A stretch of 5,502 bases of DNA from the NCBI GenBank assembly GCA_014763515.1, contig JACXVH010000163.1, positions 1 through 5,502 of the forward strand, in the 5' to 3' direction. Under the pieces are notes generated by a model. The model saw only the letters and a program-made list of their open reading frames with translations, was not told the DNA's origin and did no database searches. Below are positions 1 through 5,313 of this stretch, one piece after another; position 1 is the first letter of the stretch, and each line of letters begins with the position of its first letter. The DNA comes from Flavobacteriaceae bacterium. Its GTDB lineage: Bacteria > Bacteroidota > Bacteroidia > Flavobacteriales > Flavobacteriaceae. The translations under genes were made by a program, and so were the position numbers.

Positions 1-15
1 GTTGTGTTGTTTGCG

Positions 16-45
16 CAAAGGTAAATTAAATTTTAGAACCTTAAA
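16..45 (-). promoter_or_regulatory. Candidate Bacteroidota promoter for the next gene (outside window)
   Basis: On the minus strand, TACCTTTG (23-16) matches the Bacteroidota -7 element TAnnTTTG exactly. The -33 element (TTG about 19 bases upstream) is only T-rich here (TTT at 45-43), so the match is partial. It lies just past the operon terminator and would start transcription around position 9-10, leading left out of the window. The downstream gene is not visible. Confidence 0.45.
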
Positions 46-55
46 AATTAGACAT

Positions 56-88
56 AAAAAAAGGATAAACATTTAATAGTTTATCCTT
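56..88 (-). terminator. Intrinsic terminator after rplQ
   Basis: In the mRNA sense a perfect 10-base stem AAGGATAAAC (88-79) / GTTTATCCTT (70-61) encloses an 8-base A/T loop (78-71). A run of seven T overlaps and follows the stem (62-56). This is a textbook rho-independent terminator closing the operon. The opposite strand has no good T-run after the stem, so it looks one-directional. Confidence 0.9.
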
Positions 89-116
89 TATATATTTGAA
101 CTTTAAATCTTCATGA

Positions 117-602
117 TTATTCAGTTGCTTCAGTGTTTTCAGAAGCGTCAGCAGCAGGAGCTTCTGTAGCAGGAGCATCAGCTTTTTTAGATCTACCACG
201 ACGAGTAGACTTCTTAACTTCTTTTTTACCACCATTGTAAACTGTATTAAAGTCTACTAATTCAATCATTGCCATATCAGCGTTATCTCCTAAACGGTTA
301 CCTAACTTGATGATACGTGTGTATCCACCTGGACGGTCACCAACTTTAGCAGCTACTTCTCTGAACAATTCTGTAACAGCATATTTATTACGTAAGTATG
401 AGAAAACAATACGTCTATTGTGAGTAGTGTCTTCTTTAGACTTCGTTACAAGTGGCTCAACAAATTGTTTTAACGCTTTAGCTTTAGCTACAGTAGTGTT
501 AATACGCTTGTGCTCAATTAATGAACAAGCCATATTTGCCAACATAGCTTTTCTATGACCAGTTTGTCTACTTAAGTGATTTACTTTTTTTCCGTGTCTC
601 AT
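117..602 (-). CDS. rplQ: 50S ribosomal protein L17
   Basis: This 161-residue protein starts MRHGKKVNHLSRQTGHRKAM, the L17 signature. The core runs to about residue 123, with NMACSLIEHKRINTTVAKAK (23-42), the conserved GDRPGGYTRIIKLGNRLGDN (88-107) and AMIELVD. E. coli L17 is about 127 residues. The extra 38 residues here form a basic patch (KKEVKKSTRRGRSKK, 126-140) followed by an Ala/Pro/Glu-rich acidic end, as in other Bacteroidota L17 proteins. L17 lies near the polypeptide exit tunnel of the large subunit. It is the last gene of the operon and is followed 28 bases later by a strong terminator. The 62-base gap before it is the second longest in the cluster. Confidence 0.97.
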   Translation of the reverse strand: MRHGKKVNHLSRQTGHRKAMLANMACSLIEHKRINTTVAKAKALKQFVEPLVTKSKEDTTHNRRIVFSYLRNKYAVTELFREVAAKVGDRPGGYTRIIKLGNRLGDNADMAMIELVDFNTVYNGGKKEVKKSTRRGRSKKADAPATEAPAADASENTEATE

Positions 603-664
603 GACGTTTCTTTTTAACCCTCATCTTGCGTCAATCCTTTAAGGAGAGCAAAATATGAAGTAAT

Positions 665-1051
665 TTATTCTTTATCTAATTTATATTTACTTAAATCCAT
701 TCCAAAATTTAGACCTTTAGCAGCAACTAATTCATCTAATTCAGTAAGTGATTTTTTACCGAAATTACGGAATTTCATTAAGTCATTTTTATTGAAAGAT
801 ACTAAGTCTCCTAAAGTATCAACTTCAGCCGCTTTTAAACAATTTAATGCTCTAACAGAAAGATCCATATCTACAAGCTTAGTTTTTAACAACTGGCGCA
901 TGTGTAATGACTCCTCATCGTAAGATTCAGTTTGAGCAATTTCATCAGCCTCTAATGTAATTCTCTCATCAGAAAACAACATAAAGTGATGAATCAACGT
1001 TTTAGCTGCTTCAGTTAAAGCATCTTTTGGATGTATTGAACCATCGGTAAT
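665..1051 (-). CDS. rpoA: RNA polymerase alpha subunit, C-terminal part (continuation of broken rpoA)
   Basis: This frame picks up alpha sequence from ITDGSIHPKDALTEAAKTL (ATT at 1049-1051) and runs to the normal end KYKLDKE. It contains the end of the N-terminal domain, the linker (about ERITLEADEIAQTESYDEES) and the complete alpha C-terminal domain. The C-terminal domain has SVRALNCLKAAEVDTLGDLV and NFGKKSLTELDELV, which hold the Arg, Asn, Lys and Ser residues equivalent to the DNA minor-groove-binding face in E. coli alpha. No ATG precedes it. The nearest possible start is a TTG at 995-997 (product about 110 residues), and a stop lies just upstream at 1055-1057. I read it as the 3' part of the same gene, displaced by a deletion of about 62 bases, and not as a separate gene. 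It ends 62 bases before rplQ. Confidence 0.9.
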   Translation of the reverse strand: MTDGSIHPKDALTEAAKTLIHHFMLFSDERITLEADEIAQTESYDEESLHMRQLLKTKLVDMDLSVRALNCLKAAEVDTLGDLVSFNKNDLMKFRNFGKKSLTELDELVAAKGLNFGMDLSKYKLDKE

Positions 1052-1595
1052 GTTTTACATTTTTTACCGGTGTATAGATAGAATCTGTAAAAATAGTACC
1101 AATAGGTGCATTTGCTTTTTTGTTTTCTTCAGCAGGAACATAACCTCTACCTTTTTCGATAGAAAGCTCCATGTTGATAGTTGTTTTACTATCTAAATTA
1201 CAAATTACTAAGTCTGGATTTAAAACTTGAAAACCAGAAATAAATTTTTGGAAATCTCCAGCTGTAATTTGCTCTTTACCAGATAATGAAATTGAAACTG
1301 ATTCATTATCTACATCTTCAATTTGACGTTTAAAACGTACTTGTTTAAGATTTAAAATAATTTCAGTTACATCTTCAACTATTCCAGTAATTGTAGAAAA
1401 TTCATGCTCTACACCTTCAATTCTTACTGAAGTAATAGCATGACCTTCTAATGAAGATAGTAATACTCTTCTTAATGCATTACCAACAGTCAATCCGTAT
1501 CCCGGTTCTAAAGGTCTAAATTCAAATTTACCTTCAAAATCGGTTGAATCGATCATGATAACTTTATCGGGCTTTTGAAAATTAAATAATGCCAT
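1011..1595 (-). CDS. rpoA: RNA polymerase alpha subunit, N-terminal part (frame broken after residue 181)
   Basis: The alpha subunit dimerises and nucleates RNA polymerase assembly. This frame begins MALFNFQKPDKVIM and carries the universal GYGLTVGNALRRVLLSS (32-48), the alpha assembly motif, followed by the inserted subdomain and GRGYVPAE (149-156). Authentic sequence runs to SIYTPVKNVK (Lys181). The last 13 residues (HYRWFNTSKRCFN) are not alpha-like: they are the downstream rpoA sequence read in the wrong frame up to a TGA at 1011-1013. The missing segment corresponds to the conserved RVEQ-TD-KL region and the final part of the alpha N-terminal domain, which completes the dimerisation fold. 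A 194-residue product would therefore not be expected to assemble polymerase. With the downstream frame the total is 181 + 128 = 309 residues against about 330 usual, so about 21 codons are missing. The start is 19 bases after rpsD. Confidence 0.92.
   Translation of the reverse strand: MALFNFQKPDKVIMIDSTDFEGKFEFRPLEPGYGLTVGNALRRVLLSSLEGHAITSVRIEGVEHEFSTITGIVEDVTEIILNLKQVRFKRQIEDVDNESVSISLSGKEQITAGDFQKFISGFQVLNPDLVICNLDSKTTINMELSIEKGRGYVPAEENKKANAPIGTIFTDSIYTPVKNVKHYRWFNTSKRCFN
1044..1070 (-). other. Apparent frameshifting deletion junction in rpoA, at a quasi-palindrome
   Basis: The alpha sequence jumps from VKNVK to ITDGS at about 1052/1053 with one extra base (C1052), which moves the downstream part into another frame. 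The junction lies within an imperfect inverted repeat. In the mRNA sense AATGT-AAA-ACATT (1062-1050) is a perfect 5-base stem with a 3-base loop. The outer CGGTAA (1069-1064) also pairs with TTACCG (1050-1045), giving an overlapping larger arm. Given the usual alpha length, about 62 bases are missing. The inverted repeat and frame change are seen directly; the deletion size is inferred. Confidence 0.82.
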
Positions 1596-1614
1596 ATTCG
1601 ACTAAAGTCAATTA

Positions 1615-2220
1615 TTATTTGTTATACAACTCAACGATTAGTTGCTCTTTAATGTTTTCAGGAATCTGAATTCTTTGTGGAACAGCTACAAAAGTACCTT
1701 CTTTAGTATCATTGTTCCAAGTAATCCACTCGTATACAGCAGATGCACTAGATAAAGAGCGATCGATTACATCTAAAGATTTAGATTTTTCACGAACCGC
1801 GATTTTATCTCCTGGTTTTAAATGGTATGAAGGGATATTTACAACTTCCCCATTTACAGTAATATGACGGTGAGAAACAATTTGACGTGCAGCTCTTCTT
1901 GAAGGAGCAATACCCATTCTGTAAACAACATTATCTAAACGAGCTTCACATAATTGTAATAAAATTTCACCAGTTACCCCAGATGCAGCAGATGCTTTTT
2001 CATATAAGTTTCTGAATTGTTTTTCTAAAATACCATAAGTATATTTAGCTTTTTGCTTTTCCATTAACTGAACAGCATATTCAGATTTTTTACCTCTTTT
2101 ACGGGCTAAACCATGTTGCCCTGGAGGGTAATTTCTTCTTTCGAAAGATTTATCGTCACCGAAAATTGCTTCACCAAATTTACGTGCGATTTTAGTTTGT
2201 GGACCAGTATATCTTGCCAT
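1615..2220 (-). CDS. rpsD: 30S ribosomal protein S4, zinc-free (C-minus) type
   Basis: This is a complete 201-residue S4, beginning MARYTGPQTKIARKFGEAIFG. The conserved YPPGQHG lies at residues 31-37. The S4 RNA-binding domain spans about 92-150, with EARLDNVVYRMGIAPSRRAA, then RQIVSHRHITVNG and the LKPGDKI turn. The N-terminal zinc-binding cysteines of the other S4 form (KCRLCRR-like) are replaced by QTKIARK, so this is the cysteine-free variant. S4 nucleates 30S assembly by binding the 5' domain of 16S rRNA and forms part of the mRNA entry helicase region. In several bacteria it also represses its own operon. The ATG at 2218-2220 follows the structured gap after rpsK; the stop is 19 bases before rpoA. 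Confidence 0.97.
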   Translation of the reverse strand: MARYTGPQTKIARKFGEAIFGDDKSFERRNYPPGQHGLARKRGKKSEYAVQLMEKQKAKYTYGILEKQFRNLYEKASAASGVTGEILLQLCEARLDNVVYRMGIAPSRRAARQIVSHRHITVNGEVVNIPSYHLKPGDKIAVREKSKSLDVIDRSLSSASAVYEWITWNNDTKEGTFVAVPQRIQIPENIKEQLIVELYNK

Positions 2221-2235
2221 TTTAAAAAAATTATA

Positions 2236-2290
2236 AAGGTAGGGATTATGAATTCAGGTCTATATCCTTCGATAATCGTAAACCTACCTT
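2236..2290 (-). ncRNA. Candidate structured leader RNA upstream of rpsD (possible S4 autoregulatory site)
   Basis: In the mRNA sense, AAGGTAGG (2290-2283) pairs perfectly with CCTACCTT (2243-2236). After a 5-base bulge (TTTAC), GATTAT (2277-2272) pairs with ATAATC (2249-2244). The 22-base apex can pair further (GAA with TTC; an AGG/CCT pair at 2256-2258 and 2266-2268). The helix ends 15 bases before the rpsD ATG, and the bases between are A/T only. The 87-base gap is the longest in an otherwise tightly packed operon. S4 is a known translational autoregulator of its operon in E. coli and of rpsD in Bacillus subtilis, so a role as an S4-binding control element is plausible. That role is inferred; the inverted repeats are seen directly. 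A run of seven T follows five bases after the helix, so weak attenuation is an alternative. Confidence 0.5.
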
Positions 2291-2307
2291 AGTTTATACT
2301 AAAAAAA

Positions 2308-2691
2308 TTATACTCTTCTTCTCTTTGGAGGACGACATCCATTGTGAGGAATTGGAGTAACATCAATAATTTCTGTAACTTCGATACCACCATTGTGGAT
2401 AGAACGAATTGCAGATTCTCTTCCGTTACCTGGACCTTTAACGTAAACTTTTACTTTTTTAAGTCCTGCCTCAAGTGCTACTTTTGCACAATCTTCTGCT
2501 GCCATTTGAGCTGCATATGGAGTATTCTTTTTAGAACCCCTAAAGCCCATTTTACCAGCTGAAGACCAAGAAATAACTTCCCCTTTTTTATTAGTTAAAG
2601 AGATAATGATGTTATTAAAAGTAGCATTAATATGTGCTTCTCCTGAAGATTCAACGATAACTTTACGTTTTTTTGCTGTAGTCTTAGCCAT
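2308..2691 (-). CDS. rpsK: 30S ribosomal protein S11
   Basis: This is a complete 127-residue S11. It begins with a basic stretch (MAKTTAKKRKVIVESSGEAH), continues with the core INATFNNIIISLTNKKGEVI (21-40) and WSSAGKMGFRGSKKNTPYAA, and ends with the S11 signature region GPGNGRESAIRSI...DVTPIPHNGCRPPKRRRV (residues 86-127). S11 lies on the platform of the 30S subunit and helps select the mRNA-tRNA pairing near the E site. The ATG at 2689-2691 is 12 bases after the rpsM stop and is preceded by AT-rich sequence with no Shine-Dalgarno. It is followed by an unusually long 87-base structured gap before rpsD. Confidence 0.97.
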   Translation of the reverse strand: MAKTTAKKRKVIVESSGEAHINATFNNIIISLTNKKGEVISWSSAGKMGFRGSKKNTPYAAQMAAEDCAKVALEAGLKKVKVYVKGPGNGRESAIRSIHNGGIEVTEIIDVTPIPHNGCRPPKRRRV

Positions 2692-2703
2692 ATTACTTAC
2701 TTA

Positions 2704-3078
2704 TTATTTAGTTGCTTTTTTCTTGTTAGCAACAGTTTTTCTCTTACCTTTTCTAGTTCTAGAATTATTCTTAGTTCTTTGACCTCTTAATGGAAGTCCA
2801 GCTCTGTGACGAATTCCTCTTTGACATCCAATATCCATTAAACGTTTGATGTTTAATTGAATTTCTGAACGCAATTCACCTTCAATCTTGAAATAAGAAA
2901 CAGCCTCACGAATTGCGCTGATTTCATCATCATTCCAATCTTGAACTTTTTTATCTTCACTCACTTGAGCTTTAGCTAAGATTTCTTTAGCTCTACTTTT
3001 ACCTATACCAAAGATATAAGTTAAAGCAATTATTCCTCTTTTTTGTTTAGGTATATCTACCCCTGCGATTCTTGCCAT
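2704..3078 (-). CDS. rpsM: 30S ribosomal protein S13
   Basis: The protein has 124 residues, begins MARIAGVDIPKQKRG, and has the helix-turn-helix-like segment TYIFGIGKSRAKEIL (20-34). Its conserved C-terminal motif GIRHRAGLPLRGQRTKNNSR lies at residues 88-107 and is followed by a very basic tail (KGKRKTVANKKKATK). S13 sits in the head of the 30S subunit, contacts the P-site tRNA with its C-terminal tail and forms bridges to the 50S subunit. The length matches the family. It starts 2 bases after rpmJ and ends 12 bases before rpsK. The gene is complete and ordinary. Confidence 0.97.
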   Translation of the reverse strand: MARIAGVDIPKQKRGIIALTYIFGIGKSRAKEILAKAQVSEDKKVQDWNDDEISAIREAVSYFKIEGELRSEIQLNIKRLMDIGCQRGIRHRAGLPLRGQRTKNNSRTRKGKRKTVANKKKATK

Positions 3079-3080
3079 AA

Positions 3081-3197
3081 TTATCCTTGTCTTTGTTTAA
3101 ATCTAGGATTCTTTTTATTGATCACGTATAATCTTCCTTTTCTACGTACGATAATGCACTCTGCACTTCTCTTTTTTACTGATGCTCTTACTTTCAT
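3081..3197 (-). CDS. rpmJ: 50S ribosomal protein L36, zinc-free (C-minus) type
   Basis: This 38-codon gene begins at the ATG at 3195-3197 and ends in TAA at 3081-3083. The protein starts MKVRASVKKRSAEC and ends NPRFKQRQG, which are the two conserved ends of L36, and 38 residues is the usual length. L36 is the smallest large-subunit protein and binds 23S rRNA. The zinc-ribbon form uses ligands at positions 11, 14, 27 and 33 (Cys, Cys, Cys, His). Here those positions are Ser11, Cys14, Asn27 and Phe33, so only one ligand remains and zinc binding is not expected. The gene lies 10 bases after infA and only 2 bases before the rpsM start, which suggests tight translational coupling. Confidence 0.95.
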   Translation of the reverse strand: MKVRASVKKRSAECIIVRRKGRLYVINKKNPRFKQRQG

Positions 3198-3207
3198 TTT
3201 AATAGCT

Positions 3208-3423
3208 TTAGTATCTGTATGTAATTCTTGCTTTTGACAAATCGTAAGGGCTCATTTCAAGTTTCACCTTGTCTCCTGGTAATAGTTTAATATAATGCAT
3301 ACGCATTTTACCAGAAATATGAGCTACTACAACATGTCCATTTTCTAATTCAACTCGAAACATAGCATTTGATAATGCTTCTACAATTGTTCCGTCTTGT
3401 TCTATTGCTGATTGTTTTGCCAT
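3208..3423 (-). CDS. infA: Translation initiation factor IF-1
   Basis: This 71-residue protein begins MAKQSAIEQDGTIVEALSNAM and continues FRVELENGHVVVAHISGKMR (residues 22-41), the S1-like OB-fold of IF-1. It ends LSKARITYRY, close to the canonical IF-1 terminus. The length is normal (about 71-72 residues). IF-1 binds the 30S A site during initiation and cooperates with IF-2 and IF-3. The ATG lies 5 bases after the secY stop and the gene ends 10 bases before rpmJ. The secY-infA-rpmJ-rpsM order is the common one for this cluster. No frameshift or unusual residue is seen. Confidence 0.97.
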   Translation of the reverse strand: MAKQSAIEQDGTIVEALSNAMFRVELENGHVVVAHISGKMRMHYIKLLPGDKVKLEMSPYDLSKARITYRY

Positions 3424-3428
3424 AAATA

Positions 3429-4709
3429 TTAAGCTACTGCCTTTCTATTTTTACCACTTTTCATCAAACCATCGTAATGTCTATTCAATAAATATGAATT
3501 TATTTGCTGAATAGTATCAATTGCAACTCCAACCATAATTAACAAAGAAGTTCCACCGTAGAAATAACCCCATGCCCCTTGAACGTTTAATAAGCTTACC
3601 ACTATTGCAGGTAATATTGCTATTAAAGCTAAGAATAATGAACCAGGGAAAGTAATTAAAGACATTAACTTATCTAAATAATCACTTGTCTCAACACCTG
3701 GTCTAACGCCTGGGATAAAACCACCACTTCTCTTTAAATCGTCAGCCATTTTGTTTGTTGGTACAGTAATTGCGGTGTAAAAATACGTAAAAATAACGAT
3801 TAATAAACCAAACACTATATTATAAACCAATCCAAATGGATTGTTAAACATTGTTGTTAACGATTGAGCCGTTTCAGATTCTTTAGCAAAACCTGAAATT
3901 GCAGCTGGAATAAACATGATAGCTTGTGCGAAAATGATTGGCATAACTCCAGAAGCATTTAATTTCAACGGAATAAATTGTCTTGCACCATCTTGCTCAA
4001 AATCTCCAGAAACTGTTCTTCTTGCATATTGTACAGGCACTTTACGCACTGCCATTACTAATAATATAGATGTAATAATTACTAAGAACCATAAGATTAC
4101 TTCAATAATTATCATCATTGCTCCACCACCAACTTCTTGAGATGTTCTTGACATCACCTCTTGAATAAAGGCCTGTGGCATTCTAGCAATAATACCTACC
4201 ATAATCAATAATGAAATACCATTACCAATACCTTTATCAGTAATTTTTTCACCTAACCACATTGCAAAAATAGTTCCTGTAACTAAAATTAAAACAGAAG
4301 AAAACAAGAATGCAAACGAGCTAAACCCTAATAAAAAAGCATCACTTGGTAGTGTTCTATACAAGTTATAGATATAACCTGGCCCTTGAACTAGAGTAAT
4401 TAAGATAGTTAACCATCTTGTAATTTGGTTGATTTTTTTTCTACCGCTTTCTCCATCACTTTGTAATTTTTGCAAATAAGGAATTGCAATTCCCATTAAC
4501 TGAACTACAATCGATGCAGAAATGTATGGCATAATACCTAAAGCAAATACAGAGGCTTGCGAAAACGCGCCTCCTGTAAATACATTTATTAACCATCCGA
4601 TACCTCCTTCTGTTTGATTAGTAAGATTTCCTAATTTAGTAGCATCAATACCTGGAAGTGTTACTTGTGCACCAAAACGGTAAACTAATAACAAACCTAG
4701 AGTTAACAA
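3429..4709 (-). CDS. secY: SecY, protein translocase channel subunit, N-terminus missing
   Basis: SecY forms the protein-conducting channel of the SecYEG translocon in the inner membrane. The 426-residue ORF carries the expected ten hydrophobic segments, the first at residues 2-18 and the last near 384-402. It also has the TM2 motif FALGIMPYISASIVVQL (55-71), GEKITDKGIGNGISL at TM5 (153-167), RRTVSGDFEQ before TM7 (230-239), and the cytosolic C5 loop FIPGVRPG (331-338) with its conserved Arg. The only available start is a TTG at 4707-4709, giving MLTLGLLLVYRFG. Upstream in the same frame the codons still read KNRI (4710-4721), which is native SecY sequence, and then a stop occurs at 4725-4727. 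The cytosolic N-terminal helix (about 20 residues, normally MKKF...WKIEEL-like in relatives) is absent. I infer that a deletion has removed the true start and the rplO-secY spacer. The stop is 5 bases before infA. SecY identity is certain; the annotated start is not native. Confidence 0.93.
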   Translation of the reverse strand: MLTLGLLLVYRFGAQVTLPGIDATKLGNLTNQTEGGIGWLINVFTGGAFSQASVFALGIMPYISASIVVQLMGIAIPYLQKLQSDGESGRKKINQITRWLTILITLVQGPGYIYNLYRTLPSDAFLLGFSSFAFLFSSVLILVTGTIFAMWLGEKITDKGIGNGISLLIMVGIIARMPQAFIQEVMSRTSQEVGGGAMMIIIEVILWFLVIITSILLVMAVRKVPVQYARRTVSGDFEQDGARQFIPLKLNASGVMPIIFAQAIMFIPAAISGFAKESETAQSLTTMFNNPFGLVYNIVFGLLIVIFTYFYTAITVPTNKMADDLKRSGGFIPGVRPGVETSDYLDKLMSLITFPGSLFLALIAILPAIVVSLLNVQGAWGYFYGGTSLLIMVGVAIDTIQQINSYLLNRHYDGLMKSGKNRKAVA

Positions 4710-4713
4710 AATT

Positions 4714-5106
4714 CTATTTTTTACTTACTTTAAGTTTAGCTTTTAGCTCACCTCTTCCTAAAATCTTTACTAAGCTATTTTTTGTAGCTAAACGATTTTG
4801 AACTAATACGTCAAAATCCAAAGTATCAGTAATAAGACCATTGTCTACTAATAATTGAATTGTATCTAAGTTTACACCTTGATATTCAACTCTGTTGATA
4901 TTTTTGAATCCAAACTTAGGAACACGTCTTTGAAGTGGCATTTGACCTCCTTCAAAACCAATTTTTTTAGAATAGCCAGAACGTGACTTAGCTCCTTTGT
5001 GACCTCTTGTTGAAGTACCACCTTTACCAGAACCTTGTCCTCTACCTACTCTTTTATTTTGGTTGTGAACTGAACCTTCAGCTGGCTGTAAGTTACTTAA
5101 ATTCAT
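4714..5106 (-). CDS. rplO: 50S ribosomal protein L15, C-terminus lost at a deletion junction
   Basis: L15 is an early-assembly protein of the large subunit. The start MNLSNLQPAEGSVHNQNKRV and the Gly/Arg/Lys-rich arm (residues 18-55, including GRGQGSGKGGTSTRGHKGAK) identify it clearly, and GFEGGQMPLQRRVPKFGF (residues 50-67) is the conserved middle. The ORF is 130 residues, whereas L15 in this group is typically about 150. It keeps LVKILGRGELKAKLKVS and then ends abruptly in KK-stop at the place where the conserved His/Phe...Ala...Gly-Gly tail of the L15 signature should follow. The final AAA AAA TAG codons are also readable in another frame as the SecY sequence KNR, so the stop appears to come from secY sequence fused to rplO. 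I infer a deletion of about 22 L15 codons. Identity is certain; the 3' end is probably not native. Confidence 0.93.
   Translation of the reverse strand: MNLSNLQPAEGSVHNQNKRVGRGQGSGKGGTSTRGHKGAKSRSGYSKKIGFEGGQMPLQRRVPKFGFKNINRVEYQGVNLDTIQLLVDNGLITDTLDFDVLVQNRLATKNSLVKILGRGELKAKLKVSKK
4716..4727 (-). other. Apparent deletion junction fusing rplO to secY
   Basis: In this short stretch the L15 frame (AGT AAA AAA TAG) and the SecY frame (GTA AAA AAT AGA) overlap. Both genes are recognisable right up to this point but lack the adjoining sequence: about 22 residues from the L15 C-terminus and about 20 from the SecY N-terminus. Together with a normal short spacer this implies a loss of very roughly 120-150 bases. 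The size is an inference from usual family lengths, since the missing bases cannot be seen. The junction is A-rich, so a microhomology join or false contig overlap is plausible. Confidence 0.8.
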
Positions 5107-5117
5107 AACGAAAATTA

Positions 5118-5300
5118 TTATTTAGTTTCTTCTACAGAAACTAAGTGTTTAACTTTATTTACCATTCCAAGGACTGCAGGACTTGCGTCATGCTCAACAA
5201 CTTGTCCTAATTTTCTTAACCCTAAAGAATCTAATGTTCTTTTTTGAGTTTCAGGACAGTTAATTCTACTTCTAACTTGTTTTACTAAAATTTTTGCCAT
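5118..5300 (-). CDS. rpmD: 50S ribosomal protein L30
   Basis: This is a 60-residue L30 that starts MAKILVKQVRS and includes the typical INCPETQKRTLDSLGLRKLG segment (about residues 14-32), where the 'T...LGL.K' core is the L30 signature. The usual length is about 58-60 residues, so the gene is complete. I chose the ATG at 5298-5300. The frame stays open upstream to 5372, but that stretch overlaps the end of rpsE and encodes nothing L30-like. L30 is a small protein of the large subunit that contacts 23S rRNA. It sits 13 bases after rpsE and 11 bases before rplO. No Shine-Dalgarno sequence is visible, as is usual in Bacteroidota. Confidence 0.96.
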   Translation of the reverse strand: MAKILVKQVRSRINCPETQKRTLDSLGLRKLGQVVEHDASPAVLGMVNKVKHLVSVEETK

Positions 5301-5313
5301 TTTCCTTGAATTT

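Noticed and set aside
41..235. 64-codon minus-strand open frame overlapping the rplQ 3' end and the terminator
   Set aside because: It is leucine/lysine low-complexity, overlaps the well-supported rplQ in another frame, and runs through the terminator; it is a shadow.
665..1595. Programmed ribosomal frameshift joining the two rpoA frames
   Set aside because: Even a perfect frameshift would leave out about 21 conserved residues, and the native alpha gene needs none; a deletion explains both the frame change and the missing segment.
2224..2235. TATAAT-like sequence before rpsD (minus strand) as a sigma-70 -10 box
   Set aside because: Bacteroidota use TAnnTTTG rather than TATAAT; the match is expected in such A/T-rich sequence and no -33 element is seen.
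2344..2562. Plus-strand open frame inside rpsK
   Set aside because: It is antisense to a conserved gene, with no recognisable protein features.
3043..3237. Plus-strand open frame across rpmJ and the start of rpsM
   Set aside because: Hydrophobic-looking translation arises from the reverse of Lys/Arg-rich codons; the real genes lie on the minus strand.
3916..4140. Plus-strand open frame inside secY
   Set aside because: Antisense to an intact transmembrane coding region; no independent evidence.
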